A stretch of DNA of 16,334 nucleotides from SVTX01 sp045659745 (GTDB lineage Bacteria; Bacillota; Clostridia; Oscillospirales; CAG-272): NCBI GenBank assembly GCA_045659745.1, contig JAZRCL010000006.1, positions 1 to 16,334 of the forward strand. Direction: 5' to 3'. The notes below the pieces were generated by a model. It did no database searches. It had not been told where the DNA came from and saw only the letters and a list, made by a program, of their open reading frames with translations. Every line of letters starts with the position of its first letter. The first letter of the stretch is position 1. The position numbers and the translations under genes were made by a program. Of the stretch, positions 1 to 6,970 are shown in pieces.

Positions 1-147
1 CTTGCCGAGTTGAAAGTTCTGATTCCCAAAATTTTTGAGGACTCGATGTCCGAAAAAATTTTAGCGGGGCACTTTTTCTTTTATGCACAAGCATCTCCTC
101 TACTTTTTTGCGTGCCCCGCACGAGGAATCGGAACGCATCAACTCGG
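1..147. repeat. 147-bp structured repeat element, copy 1 (MITE/REP-like)
   Basis: The first ~97 bases recur at 148-245. The unit is built from nested inverted repeats. The end arms at 4-26 and 125-148 are imperfect inverse complements (GCCGAGTTGA at one end, its complement at the other, and GATTCC/GGAATC further in). Inside lie a 15-bp stem (28-42 with 48-62, loop TCGAT, two mismatches), a GC arm pair (64-72 with 112-120, GCGGGGCAC and its complement) and a small hairpin (83-86 with 91-94, loop ACAA). This is the shape of a non-coding palindromic mobile or REP-like element. An open frame crosses it but encodes a repeated peptide and lacks a ribosome binding site. The window begins at or inside the element, so its true left boundary is unknown. 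Confidence 0.75.
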
Positions 148-245
148 CTTGCCGAGTTGAAAGTTCTGATTCCCAAAATTTTTGAGGACTCGATGTCCGA
201 AAAAATTTTAGCGGGGCATATTTTTCTTTTGTGCACAAGCATCTC
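148..245. repeat. Structured repeat element, copy 2 (lacks right end)
   Basis: Tandem second copy at an offset of 147 bp. It is identical to copy 1 through the internal 15-bp stem (175-189 with 195-209) and GCGGGGCA (211-218), then carries a one-base insertion and a few substitutions. In the small hairpin the first arm changes from ATGC to GTGC (231-234) opposite GCAT (239-242), so an A-U pair would become G-U and pairing is kept. After about 245 the similarity to copy 1 is lost, so the right inverted end (equivalent to 112-148) is missing or too diverged to see. The junction at 141-158 is a perfect palindrome, AACTCGGC-TT-GCCGAGTT. Nothing recognisable lies between 246 and the promoter at 318. 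Confidence 0.75.
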
Positions 246-317
246 TTTTTTTTGCTTCCCTCCCAAAAAAGAAACTTTCTTGTGTCAACTCACACCCCGA
301 AACTTTTCCCCCACATC

Positions 318-346
318 TTGACATTTTGTTAAAATTTATGTATAAT
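318..346 (+). promoter_or_regulatory. Consensus sigma-A promoter for the SDR gene
   Basis: TTGACA at 318-323, 17-nt spacer, TATAAT at 341-346: a perfect match to the housekeeping promoter. Transcription should start near 353, about 25 nt before the ATG at 378, whose ribosome binding site AAAGGAG is at 365-371. Confidence 0.9.
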
Positions 347-377
347 CATATTGTAAAAACTTATAAAGGAGAACAAT

Positions 378-1211
378 ATGGCAAACGTATGTGTTATAAC
401 CGGCGGCGGAAGCGGCATGGGCTTTGAGGCTGCCAAGTTTATGCCTAAGGACAAAATTATTGTTATCTCGGGCAGAACTTTGTCTAAGCTTGAGGGTGCG
501 GTTGAGCAGCTCAAGGCGTTGGGCTTTGAGGCTTACGCAAAGGCTTGCGACACCTCAAACAGAGAGAGCGTAAAGGAGCTTGTAGCATTTGCGACGTCCT
601 TGGGTGAGGTCAAGAACGTTATCAACTCCGCAGGAGTTTCCCCCGCTATGAAGGGAACTCAGGAGAGCATTCTCCGCATAAACGCGCTTGGTACTGTTTA
701 CGTAAATCAGGAATTTTCAAAGGTAATGAATCCCGGCAGCGTTATCGTGGACGTTTCTTCAAACTCCGCATACATTCTCCCCTCGTTCATTATCAATAAA
801 AAGATCTATCCTCTTGCAGAGACAGACGAGGACTTGTTCCTCAAAAAGCTCGTAAAGAAGAGCAGCATGCCCAAGGACGAATATCAGCGCAAGGGCTTTG
901 CTTACTCGCTTTCAAAGAATTTCGTGGTATGGTATGCAAAGAAGTGCGCGTTTGAGTACGGCAAGAAGGGTATTCGCGTGGTATCTCTCAGCCCCGGACT
1001 TATAGCTACCGACATGGGCAACCTTGAAAAAGAGGACGGCGGTATGCTTATTCCTTTCTCCGCAGAGGAAAGAATGGGCAAGCCCGAGGAGCTTGGTTTC
1101 GCTCTCGCTACCGTTGCGGACGAGAGAAACGGATACCTTGCAGGCGTTGACGTGCTTTGCGACGGCGGAAGCACCAACGGAATGAAGGAATTCAAAAAGA
1201 AAAACAAATAA
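378..1211 (+). CDS. SDR family NAD(P)-dependent oxidoreductase
   Basis: 277-aa short-chain dehydrogenase/reductase, slightly longer than the ~250-aa family norm. Visible in order: the N-terminal nucleotide-binding TGGGSGMG (residues 8-15), NSAG at 83-86 (the family's NNAG), the catalytic Ser region VDVSS (124-128), the catalytic Tyr176-x3-Lys180 pair, SPG at 205-207 followed by T211, and a C-terminal DGG (262-264). About 25-35 extra residues between the Ser strand and the Tyr (roughly 132-170) may form a substrate-specific lid. It should be a soluble cytoplasmic oxidoreductase of alcohol, ketone or steroid-like substrates; the substrate cannot be read from sequence. The start is fixed by AAAGGAG 7 nt upstream. 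It is the first gene of a two-gene unit with the membrane protein 32 nt downstream. Family assignment is firm, substrate unknown. Confidence 0.92.
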   Translation: MANVCVITGGGSGMGFEAAKFMPKDKIIVISGRTLSKLEGAVEQLKALGFEAYAKACDTSNRESVKELVAFATSLGEVKNVINSAGVSPAMKGTQESILRINALGTVYVNQEFSKVMNPGSVIVDVSSNSAYILPSFIINKKIYPLAETDEDLFLKKLVKKSSMPKDEYQRKGFAYSLSKNFVVWYAKKCAFEYGKKGIRVVSLSPGLIATDMGNLEKEDGGMLIPFSAEERMGKPEELGFALATVADERNGYLAGVDVLCDGGSTNGMKEFKKKNK

Positions 1212-1243
1212 AAAAATTTTTTTAATGAAAGGAAATTAAAATT

Positions 1244-1966
1244 ATGGAAAGCGAATTCTTCAAATCCTTTACAGAAACGTTTTCAAAATTCCAGATTCAG
1301 GGTGGATTCCCCGAGGAATACTCGTCCAAGCTCACAACAATGGCAATCATCTTCGGACTTTTGGCAGTTGCTTGCTGTGTTGTAGTAGCAATAGCAAACA
1401 AGAAATGTCGCGCAATGGGAATAGTTGCGGCAATCTTCAATTTCCTCAGTGCGATCCTCACACCCAGCTTTATTAAATTCTTCCACAATACTCCCTTCTT
1501 CAAGATAGAGTATATTACCGGAAGCTCTCAGGCAGAGGTTGATAAGCTCGTTGATGAATTCTACGCAGAATATTTTGCTGAAACTATCCCCGGCATGATC
1601 TTGTCCTCCGTTGCCAGCGTTATGATGCTTTTGGCGTTCGTATTCACACTTATTCTTATCATCCAGTGCATGAAGGCGTTCAAGCCTAAGGTTCTTGGAA
1701 TCTTTGCTCTTTTGATTACTATTCTCAGATATCTGTTCGTAGGTCCCATCGACTACATAAAGCCCCTTCTTCAGAACGGTGCAACAGTTGAGACGCAGAT
1801 GTCCCAGACCGTGCTTTACTTTGTCGCTATAACACTTCCCCTTATATTGATCGCAATCGGCGGAATTATTGCTATCGCTAAAAAGGGACAGACTCCTGCA
1901 GTTATTGAAGTAGCTGCTGAAGAAGTAGTTGCAGAGGAAGCTCCCGCCGACGTAGCAGCTGAATAA
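1244..1966 (+). CDS. Hypothetical five-helix membrane protein
   Basis: 240-aa protein I do not recognise. Hydrophobic segments suggest five membrane helices at about residues 32-51, 57-75, 116-141, 148-168 and 187-212. A polar loop of about 40 residues (76-115) lies between helices 2 and 3. The C-terminal tail (217-240) is acidic and Ala/Val/Glu-rich with EEVVAEEAPAD, a low-complexity tail common in Clostridia proteins. There is no cleavable signal peptide; the first ~30 residues are polar and aromatic. It follows the SDR gene by 32 nt with a weak AAAGGAAA ribosome binding site and no intervening terminator, so it is probably co-transcribed from the promoter at 318. A strong terminator follows the stop codon. 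No functional motif is visible. Confidence 0.8.
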   Translation: MESEFFKSFTETFSKFQIQGGFPEEYSSKLTTMAIIFGLLAVACCVVVAIANKKCRAMGIVAAIFNFLSAILTPSFIKFFHNTPFFKIEYITGSSQAEVDKLVDEFYAEYFAETIPGMILSSVASVMMLLAFVFTLILIIQCMKAFKPKVLGIFALLITILRYLFVGPIDYIKPLLQNGATVETQMSQTVLYFVAITLPLILIAIGGIIAIAKKGQTPAVIEVAAEEVVAEEAPADVAAE

Positions 1967-1989
1967 TTAAAGCTAAATACATATCAAAG

Positions 1990-2021
1990 CGCGCAGGCTA
2001 ATTTGAGCCTGCGCGTTTTTT
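1990..2021 (+). terminator. Intrinsic terminator after the SDR/membrane protein unit
   Basis: Perfect 10-bp GC-rich stem CGCGCAGGCT (1990-1999) with AGCCTGCGCG (2006-2015), six-base loop, then six T (2016-2021). Confidence 0.93.
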
Positions 2022-2038
2022 GTTTGTCCGCAAAGACC

Positions 2039-2067
2039 TTGACGAAATACTTTCGTTATGATATACT
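2039..2067 (+). promoter_or_regulatory. Sigma-A promoter for mnmE
   Basis: TTGACG at 2039-2044 and TATACT at 2062-2067, 17 nt apart. It lies just after the preceding terminator and 29 nt before the mnmE ATG, which has CGGAGA as its ribosome binding site. Confidence 0.75.
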
Positions 2068-2095
2068 TAATTCATAACATCAATCGGAGAATTAT

Positions 2096-3475
2096 ATGAA
2101 TTTACTTGATACGATAGCGGCGATATCCACCCCGTTTGGCAAGGGCGGAATTGCGGTAATAAGAATTTCGGGTAGTGACGCGTTTTCCGTCGCGGACAAA
2201 ATATTCAAGCCTATGAAAAACAAGTCCCTACTTGAAGCCACTCCCAAAATGTCCTACTACGGCAGAATATTTCTGGGCGACGTACAGATAGACGACGGAC
2301 TTGCGGTGTGCTTCAAAGCCCCTAATTCCTTTACGGGTGAAGACACGGTGGAAATTTCCTGCCACGGCGGAATACTTGTCACACAAAGAGTTTTGACAGC
2401 GGCGCTCAATGCCGGCGCGCGCGCGGCAGAGGCGGGAGAGTTCACTCGCAGAGCCTTTATAAACGGCAAAATGAAGCTTTCGTCAGCGGAGGCTCTCGGC
2501 TCACTTTTGGAGGCGCAGACGGACGAGCAGATCTCACTCGCGCGCTCGGGAATGAGGGGAACACTGTCAGAAAAGACCGATATAATATATAACTCGCTTT
2601 GCACGGTGCTCGCGTCGGTATTTGCGCACATAGACTATCCCGACGAGGATCTTGCGGATATGTCCGAGGCCCAGATGATAGCGGCAGTTGACGAGAACAT
2701 TCAAAGACTTGAGGCTCTCTCCGCAACTTATAAGACTGGCAGAGCTATTGCCGAGGGAATACCTACCGTTATCGCGGGAAGGACTAACGCGGGCAAAAGC
2801 TCGCTATATAACGCCATAGTCGGCAGGGAAGCGGCAATTGTCACAAGCATTGAGGGTACGACGCGAGATATTCTCACCGAGACGGCGACCCTTGGCAGAG
2901 TTATGATAAGACTTTCGGACACGGCTGGGCTTCGCGAGACGGATGACATTGTTGAAAAGATAGGCGTTGAGAGGGCAAAGGATGAGCTTTCCCGCGCCGA
3001 GCTTGTGCTCGCGGTGCTTGACGGCTCAAGCGCGCCGTCCGATGAGGATATTGAGTTTGTAAATTACCTCAAAAATCAGGACTTTACCACAATATTTATA
3101 CTCAACAAGAGCGACCTCGGAGTTCACCCCGAGGCAAAAACAATAGCGGAGAGCTTTGCGTATAATCTCACTATGTCGGCAAAAAGCCTTGAAGGCTTTG
3201 ACAACCTTGTATCCCTCGTGGAGTCTGTGTTTATAGACAACAGTCTTGACACGGGCAGAGATGCCGTTATAGCAAATTCAAGACAGCACTCGGCGGTCTG
3301 CCGCTCGCTTGAGCTGCTCAAAGGAGCCAAGCAGTATATAGGCGATGGACTTCCGCTTGAGGTCTGTGCGTCCGAGCTTGAGGGAGCTATGGTTGCCCTC
3401 GGCGAGCTTGACGGACGGACTGTTGCAGAGGACATAGTCTCCAAAATATTTGCAAATTTCTGCGTGGGTAAATAA
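2096..3475 (+). CDS. mnmE: tRNA uridine-5-carboxymethylaminomethyl(34) synthesis GTPase MnmE
   Basis: 459 aa, the normal family length. MnmE works with MnmG to install the carboxymethylaminomethyl group at the wobble uridine U34 of certain tRNAs, using a tetrahydrofolate-derived one-carbon unit and GTP hydrolysis. The N-terminal domain opens with DTIAAISTPFGKGG (5-18) and has the EFTRRAFINGK segment (115-125). The inserted G domain shows G1 GRTNAGKS (228-235), G2 EGTTRD (253-258), G3 DTAG (275-278), G4 NKSD (337-340) and SAKS (361-364, G5). The protein ends in CVGK (456-459), a conservative version of the C-terminal CIGK motif that carries the catalytic Cys. In many Firmicutes mnmE lies with jag and mnmG; here a metallophosphoesterase gene follows instead, 51 nt downstream. 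Confidence 0.97.
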   Translation: MNLLDTIAAISTPFGKGGIAVIRISGSDAFSVADKIFKPMKNKSLLEATPKMSYYGRIFLGDVQIDDGLAVCFKAPNSFTGEDTVEISCHGGILVTQRVLTAALNAGARAAEAGEFTRRAFINGKMKLSSAEALGSLLEAQTDEQISLARSGMRGTLSEKTDIIYNSLCTVLASVFAHIDYPDEDLADMSEAQMIAAVDENIQRLEALSATYKTGRAIAEGIPTVIAGRTNAGKSSLYNAIVGREAAIVTSIEGTTRDILTETATLGRVMIRLSDTAGLRETDDIVEKIGVERAKDELSRAELVLAVLDGSSAPSDEDIEFVNYLKNQDFTTIFILNKSDLGVHPEAKTIAESFAYNLTMSAKSLEGFDNLVSLVESVFIDNSLDTGRDAVIANSRQHSAVCRSLELLKGAKQYIGDGLPLEVCASELEGAMVALGELDGRTVAEDIVSKIFANFCVGK

Positions 3476-3498
3476 CTCGAAAATATAGATTTGAAAGG

Positions 3499-3518
3499 CG
3501 TGCGGACAACTCCGCGCG
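3499..3518 (+). promoter_or_regulatory. Small hairpin next to the ymdB ribosome binding site
   Basis: In the mnmE-ymdB gap, CGTGCGGA (3499-3506) can pair with TCCGCGCG (3511-3518) with one G-U pair and a CAAC tetraloop. The only ribosome-binding-site-like sequence for ymdB (GCGGA, 3516-3520) overlaps the 3' arm. No T-run follows, so it is not a terminator; it could tune translation or mark an RNA processing point. Confidence 0.4.
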
Positions 3519-3526
3519 GATAGATT

Positions 3527-4294
3527 ATGAAAATATTGGCAATAGGAGATATAGTGGGTGTTCGCACCATTGAGTATCTCCAAAAGAATCTTTGGAAATT
3601 ACGCGACGAGCTGAAGGTTGATTTCGTTATCGCAAACGGTGAGAATGCCAGCGATATTCACGGCATATCCTCGACCGACGCGCAAAGACTCCTTGACTGC
3701 GGAGTTGACATAATAACACTTGGAAATCACACCTGGGCAAAGAGGGATATTTACGATTTTCTGGACTCAAATCCCGACAAGATAATACGTCCGTCAAACT
3801 ACCCCGGCTCCGCTCCCGGATATGGATATACCACTGTAAATGTCTGTGGATACTCGGTGCTTTGCATAAACACACAGGGGCAGGCGTTTATGGACACGCT
3901 GGACTCTCCGTTTGACAGTATCGAGCTGATTTTGGCGCGCGAGGAAGGGAAGTATGACTTGGCAATCCTCGATTTTCACGCCGAGGCGACAAGCGAAAAA
4001 TACGCGATCGGTCGATATTTTGACGGCAAGATAAATATAATTTTCGGCACGCATACCCACGTTCCCACAGCGGATTTGCAGATACTCCCCGGCGGCACGG
4101 CGTACGTCACCGACCTTGGAATGAGCGGCCCGAAGAATGGGATTCTCGGCACGGACACACAGGCGGTTTTGCGCAAGATGAAGGACCATCTCCCCGCAAG
4201 ATTTGTTCCCGCGGCGGGGGATATTGAAATTCAGGCAGTGCTTTTTGAGACGGATGGCGCAAAGCCCGTGTCTCTTAAGAGAATTATCTTTTGA
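3527..4294 (+). CDS. ymdB: YmdB-type metallophosphoesterase (TIGR00282 family)
   Basis: 255 aa, close to the usual ~260. The calcineurin-like dimetal site is complete: D8 in GDIVG, E39-N40 in NGEN, N67-H68 in LGNHTW, H151 in DFHAE, and H176/H178 in GTHTHVPT. The family-typical DLGMSGP follows at 196-202. In Bacillus subtilis YmdB is a phosphodiesterase acting on 2',3'-cyclic or 3',5'-cyclic nucleotides and influencing biofilm and motility decisions; that role is transferred by family and not shown here. It is soluble and cytoplasmic. Its start has only a weak ribosome binding site (GCGGA) partly inside a hairpin. It is probably co-transcribed with mnmE and ends at the bidirectional terminator at 4322. 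In many Firmicutes the gene lies beside rny; that neighbour is absent here. Confidence 0.9.
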   Translation: MKILAIGDIVGVRTIEYLQKNLWKLRDELKVDFVIANGENASDIHGISSTDAQRLLDCGVDIITLGNHTWAKRDIYDFLDSNPDKIIRPSNYPGSAPGYGYTTVNVCGYSVLCINTQGQAFMDTLDSPFDSIELILAREEGKYDLAILDFHAEATSEKYAIGRYFDGKINIIFGTHTHVPTADLQILPGGTAYVTDLGMSGPKNGILGTDTQAVLRKMKDHLPARFVPAAGDIEIQAVLFETDGAKPVSLKRIIF

Positions 4295-4321
4295 TATTGG
4301 CATTTGGTTACCCATAAACAC

Positions 4322-4354
4322 AAAAGGACAGAGACTTTCGCCTCTGTCCTTTTT
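4322..4354. terminator. Bidirectional terminator between ymdB and the WG-repeat gene
   Basis: Perfect 12-bp stem AAAAGGACAGAG (4322-4333) with its complement (4342-4353), eight-base loop. Five T on the plus strand (4350-4354) and four T on the minus strand (complement of 4322-4325) allow it to end both convergent transcripts; the minus-strand gene stops at 4393. Confidence 0.88.
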
Positions 4355-4392
4355 GTTTGTCGAAATTTACGCAAATATTCCGATTTATTGTA

Positions 4393-6135
4393 TTATTCGA
4401 AATAAATTACTCCCATAAAAATAACCTTAAGCATATCGTTAATCTGTGAATCTGTCATATGCTTAAAAAGGCTTTCCACGTATTCATCAGCGCTGTCATA
4501 TCCATATTTTTTAAGCTTTTCCTCGGAAAGATTCTTTCTTGTGTAATCAATGAGAAATTGCTTTTTTTCGCTCTTGCTTTGGGGTAAAAGATAGCTCGTT
4601 GTCACACCGGCCATAATATTCGTTCCGTCGGGAAGCAATACGTCGTCGCAATCTATCTGGCAAACTGTTTTGCCCTTTTTGTCCACCACCTTATAAACTA
4701 CCTCGCCATCTTTGAGATCCAGCGCGATAGCGTATCCGTCATCATAGCAATCACTTACGTAGGCGTGGGGCTCTCCGACAGTTTTACCCTTTTTATTGAT
4801 GAATTTATATTGGTCGTCATCAAAGGTGTAAACTCTTGCAATACCGAAATCAGAAAAGCTGTGTGCTACAGAATAATCAAGGTCAATTACCACCTTGCCC
4901 TTGCGGTTGATATAGCCGTAATATCCGTCATCATCTCTGATGGGCAGAAGTCCGTTGTCCGAGAATATATAGTCTGTATGACGCCAGCCCGTATCTTCAT
5001 TTACCGAAAACATTTCTTTTCCGTTTTCATCGAAGAAGAAATAGGATTTTTCATCATTGCCCGTTGCAATAAATCCGTTGTTGCTTGGCTCTGAGCCGTA
5101 GTTTACAACATCTAAAGAATAAATGGATCTGTAATCACCGGGCTCAAGAACAACCTTTCCTCGGGAGTTGATAATGCCCCACTGTCCGTCCCTCTTAAAG
5201 GGTGAAAGTCCGTTTTCGGTAAAGAAAAGCCAATCGTCGTAAATTGCGTCAGTTATTTTTTTGCCTTTTATATTTATAATTCCAAATTTGTTATTTTCTT
5301 TATAACATCCGATACCGGCTGCATTAAATCCGCCAAGATCGTCAATATCGTCTGTCATCTTAAGAATTTCCTTGCCCTTTTCGTTGATGATTCCGATCTC
5401 ACCGTCCTCATATACGACACCCACATTGGCATTTTTGTTCCAAAATATTATCTCGTAACCGTTGCTAAGACTGTCACCTTTTTTGCTGAGCAGGTATGAG
5501 TTGCCCTTGGAATCAGTTGCGATAATAGCTCCGCTGTCGTATATTTCGATCTTTTTATACTTGCACTTTACGACAAGCTCACCCTTTTCGTCAATGATAC
5601 CCCAGCCGTCCTCGTCCCTGACCGCCGCGAGTCCGCAGTCGTAAAAATCAGACGCACCGCTAAATTTTGCCTTTGATACCGTCTCGCCCTTCTTGTTTAT
5701 GTAGCCGAAAAGAATAATTTCATACTCGTTCCCCTGTCCTATACGGGCGATACCGCACTCGGTAAAGTTATATGCCACATCGTATTTGGGCTCAATAACG
5801 TACTCGCCCTTTTTGTTGACGTATCCCCATTTGCCGTCCTTCTTGACACAAAGCAGATTCTCACTGAAAAGATTCTGTGAATCTGGCTCAGGTCTTGAGA
5901 AAACGTTATATACCGCCACTCCGATAATTATTATAACAGAAATAACTATTGCCGCAGCCGCAACAAGTATCGGAATCATAAGATTAACCTTTTTATTGGG
6001 CTTTTCAAAAATAGTTTCGGCAGCAGCCTCGGAAGCTTCATCCACATTATCCGAATTTACTGCAGCTTCTTTAATGCTTTCATTTTCAGGAGTCACGTTC
6101 TCAAACTTTTCATTGTTGTCAAATCCATTACTCAT
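4393..6135 (-). CDS. Membrane-anchored WG-repeat protein
   Basis: 580 aa from the start chosen here. The longer ORF (to 6159) would translate the ribosome binding site itself, so ATG at 6135, 7 nt after AAAGGAGG, is the true start. An acidic Ala/Glu-rich cytoplasmic tail (about 1-45) precedes a KPNKK positive patch and one membrane helix (about 53-77). This predicts N-inside topology with the remaining ~500 residues outside. The outer part has about 11 WG-type repeats, each ending in forms such as WGYVNKKG, WGIIDEKG, FGIINIKG, WGIINSRG and YGYINRKG, spaced 30-50 residues apart. WG repeats probably form a beta-propeller or similar binding surface; no ligand is known. The last ~75 residues leave the repeat pattern and look helical and charged. 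It is monocistronic from its own consensus promoter and convergent with ymdB. Confidence 0.9.
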   Translation of the reverse strand: MSNGFDNNEKFENVTPENESIKEAAVNSDNVDEASEAAAETIFEKPNKKVNLMIPILVAAAAIVISVIIIIGVAVYNVFSRPEPDSQNLFSENLLCVKKDGKWGYVNKKGEYVIEPKYDVAYNFTECGIARIGQGNEYEIILFGYINKKGETVSKAKFSGASDFYDCGLAAVRDEDGWGIIDEKGELVVKCKYKKIEIYDSGAIIATDSKGNSYLLSKKGDSLSNGYEIIFWNKNANVGVVYEDGEIGIINEKGKEILKMTDDIDDLGGFNAAGIGCYKENNKFGIINIKGKKITDAIYDDWLFFTENGLSPFKRDGQWGIINSRGKVVLEPGDYRSIYSLDVVNYGSEPSNNGFIATGNDEKSYFFFDENGKEMFSVNEDTGWRHTDYIFSDNGLLPIRDDDGYYGYINRKGKVVIDLDYSVAHSFSDFGIARVYTFDDDQYKFINKKGKTVGEPHAYVSDCYDDGYAIALDLKDGEVVYKVVDKKGKTVCQIDCDDVLLPDGTNIMAGVTTSYLLPQSKSEKKQFLIDYTRKNLSEEKLKKYGYDSADEYVESLFKHMTDSQINDMLKVIFMGVIYFE

Positions 6136-6142
6136 AACAAAA

Positions 6143-6150
6143 CCTCCTTT
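6143..6150 (-). promoter_or_regulatory. Ribosome binding site fixing the WG-protein start
   Basis: On the minus strand AAAGGAGG lies 7 nt before ATG at 6135. The upstream in-frame ATG at 6159 precedes this site, so it is not the start. Confidence 0.9.
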
Positions 6151-6163
6151 TGTATTCAATTAC

Positions 6164-6192
6164 ATTATATCTTAATAATACAAAATTGTCAA
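6164..6192 (-). promoter_or_regulatory. Consensus sigma-A promoter for the WG-repeat gene
   Basis: On the minus strand TTGACA (complement of 6187-6192), 17-nt spacer, TATAAT (complement of 6164-6169): a perfect match. Predicted start near 6157, giving a leader of about 20 nt. Confidence 0.9.
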
Positions 6193-6250
6193 TATTTTTC
6201 AATAACCCATAAATTTTAACATAACCTTCGGACTTGCCGTTATATATTTA

Positions 6251-6271
6251 GTAATAACAGGGAATTATTAC
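6251..6271 (+). promoter_or_regulatory. Inverted repeat upstream of plsY, possible operator
   Basis: GTAATAA (6251-6257), 7-nt spacer CAGGGAA, TTATTAC (6265-6271): perfect 7-bp arms 30 nt before the plsY start. It could be an operator for a lipid-synthesis regulator, but it does not match the FapR site I know (TTAGTACC-type), and no clear plsY promoter with good -35 and -10 hexamers was found around it. Confidence 0.35.
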
Positions 6272-6300
6272 ATATGTATGGAAAAGCTTTGGAGGTGAAA

Positions 6301-6933
6301 ATGAGATATTTTGTGGGGGTTGTTGTAGGATATCTTCTTGGGTGCATAAGTCCGACTTACTTGTTTTCGATTATAAAAAATATAGATATGCGAAAAAGCG
6401 GTACGGGAAATTTAGGCGCGACTAACGCAATGCTGACGCTTGGAAAGACAGTCGGGGCAGCGGTGATGCTTTTTGACATAGCAAAGGCGTTTGTGCCTGT
6501 TCTGATATGCAAAATCCTGTACGTCGACGACCATATTCTGATGCTTTCGGTAGGACTTGCGGAGGTGGTGGGACACGCCTTTCCGTTTTATCTCAAATTC
6601 AGGGGTGGAAAGGGAGTTGCGACCCTCGCGGGGTTGGTACTCGCGTTCAATCCGATTATGTTTTTGATTCTGCTTTCATCGGGATTACTCTTTATTCTGC
6701 TTTTTCGGTACGTGTTTGCTCTGCCCATATCGGCAGCCGCGCTGTTTCCGGTTCTCGTCGCGATATATACAAGCTCGCTCACACCGACACTGCTCGCTAT
6801 TGCCATAGGAGCTATTGTAATTTTCAGACACAAGACAAATTTTGCGCGCGTGCTTGACGGCAGGGAAATGAAAATAACGGACTATTTCAAGGGAACGTAC
6901 AGCGTCGAGAGGGTTGAAAAGAGGAAGAAATAA
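6301..6933 (+). CDS. plsY: Glycerol-3-phosphate 1-O-acyltransferase PlsY
   Basis: 210 aa, normal for PlsY. The enzyme transfers an acyl group from acyl-phosphate (made by PlsX) to glycerol-3-phosphate, the first step of phosphatidic acid synthesis, in the cytoplasmic membrane. The three conserved loop motifs are present: SGTGNLGATN (33-42), GHAFPFYLKFRGGKG (91-105) and RHKTN (176-180) with DGRE (186-189). Hydrophobic segments at about 1-24, 50-72, 80-95, 110-135 and 140-175 match the multi-helix integral membrane fold. ATG 6301 is chosen over the in-frame ATG at 6274, because GGAGG (6291-6295) sits 5 nt before 6301 and inside the longer reading. The gene is monocistronic, divergent from the WG-repeat gene and convergent with hpf. 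The C-terminus is short and Lys/Arg-rich. Confidence 0.96.
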   Translation: MRYFVGVVVGYLLGCISPTYLFSIIKNIDMRKSGTGNLGATNAMLTLGKTVGAAVMLFDIAKAFVPVLICKILYVDDHILMLSVGLAEVVGHAFPFYLKFRGGKGVATLAGLVLAFNPIMFLILLSSGLLFILLFRYVFALPISAAALFPVLVAIYTSSLTPTLLAIAIGAIVIFRHKTNFARVLDGREMKITDYFKGTYSVERVEKRKK

Positions 6934-6965
6934 AAAACGGGTTGGCGTTGCCAACCCGTTTTTTT
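6934..6965. terminator. Bidirectional terminator between plsY and hpf
   Basis: Stem CGGGTTGGC (6938-6946) with GCCAACCCG (6950-6958), 3-nt loop, extended by flanking A:T pairs. Seven T follow on the plus strand (6959-6965), and an A-run at 6932-6937 supplies a T-run on the minus strand. It ends the convergent plsY and hpf transcripts. Confidence 0.93.
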
Positions 6966-6970
6966 CTATA

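Noticed and set aside
1..245. CRISPR array
   Set aside because: Only two copies, a 147-bp unit far longer than a CRISPR repeat, no regular unique spacers and no cas genes.
10..321. 103-codon open frame over the left-end repeat
   Set aside because: It reads through both repeat copies, giving a duplicated peptide, has no ribosome binding site, and runs into the SDR promoter region.
3124..3570. 148-codon antisense open frame over the mnmE end
   Set aside because: Overlaps the conserved mnmE C-terminus and has no supporting signal.
6216..6246. plsY promoter TTAACA/TATATA
   Set aside because: A 19-nt spacer and two imperfect hexamers in AT-rich DNA; not distinguishable from background.
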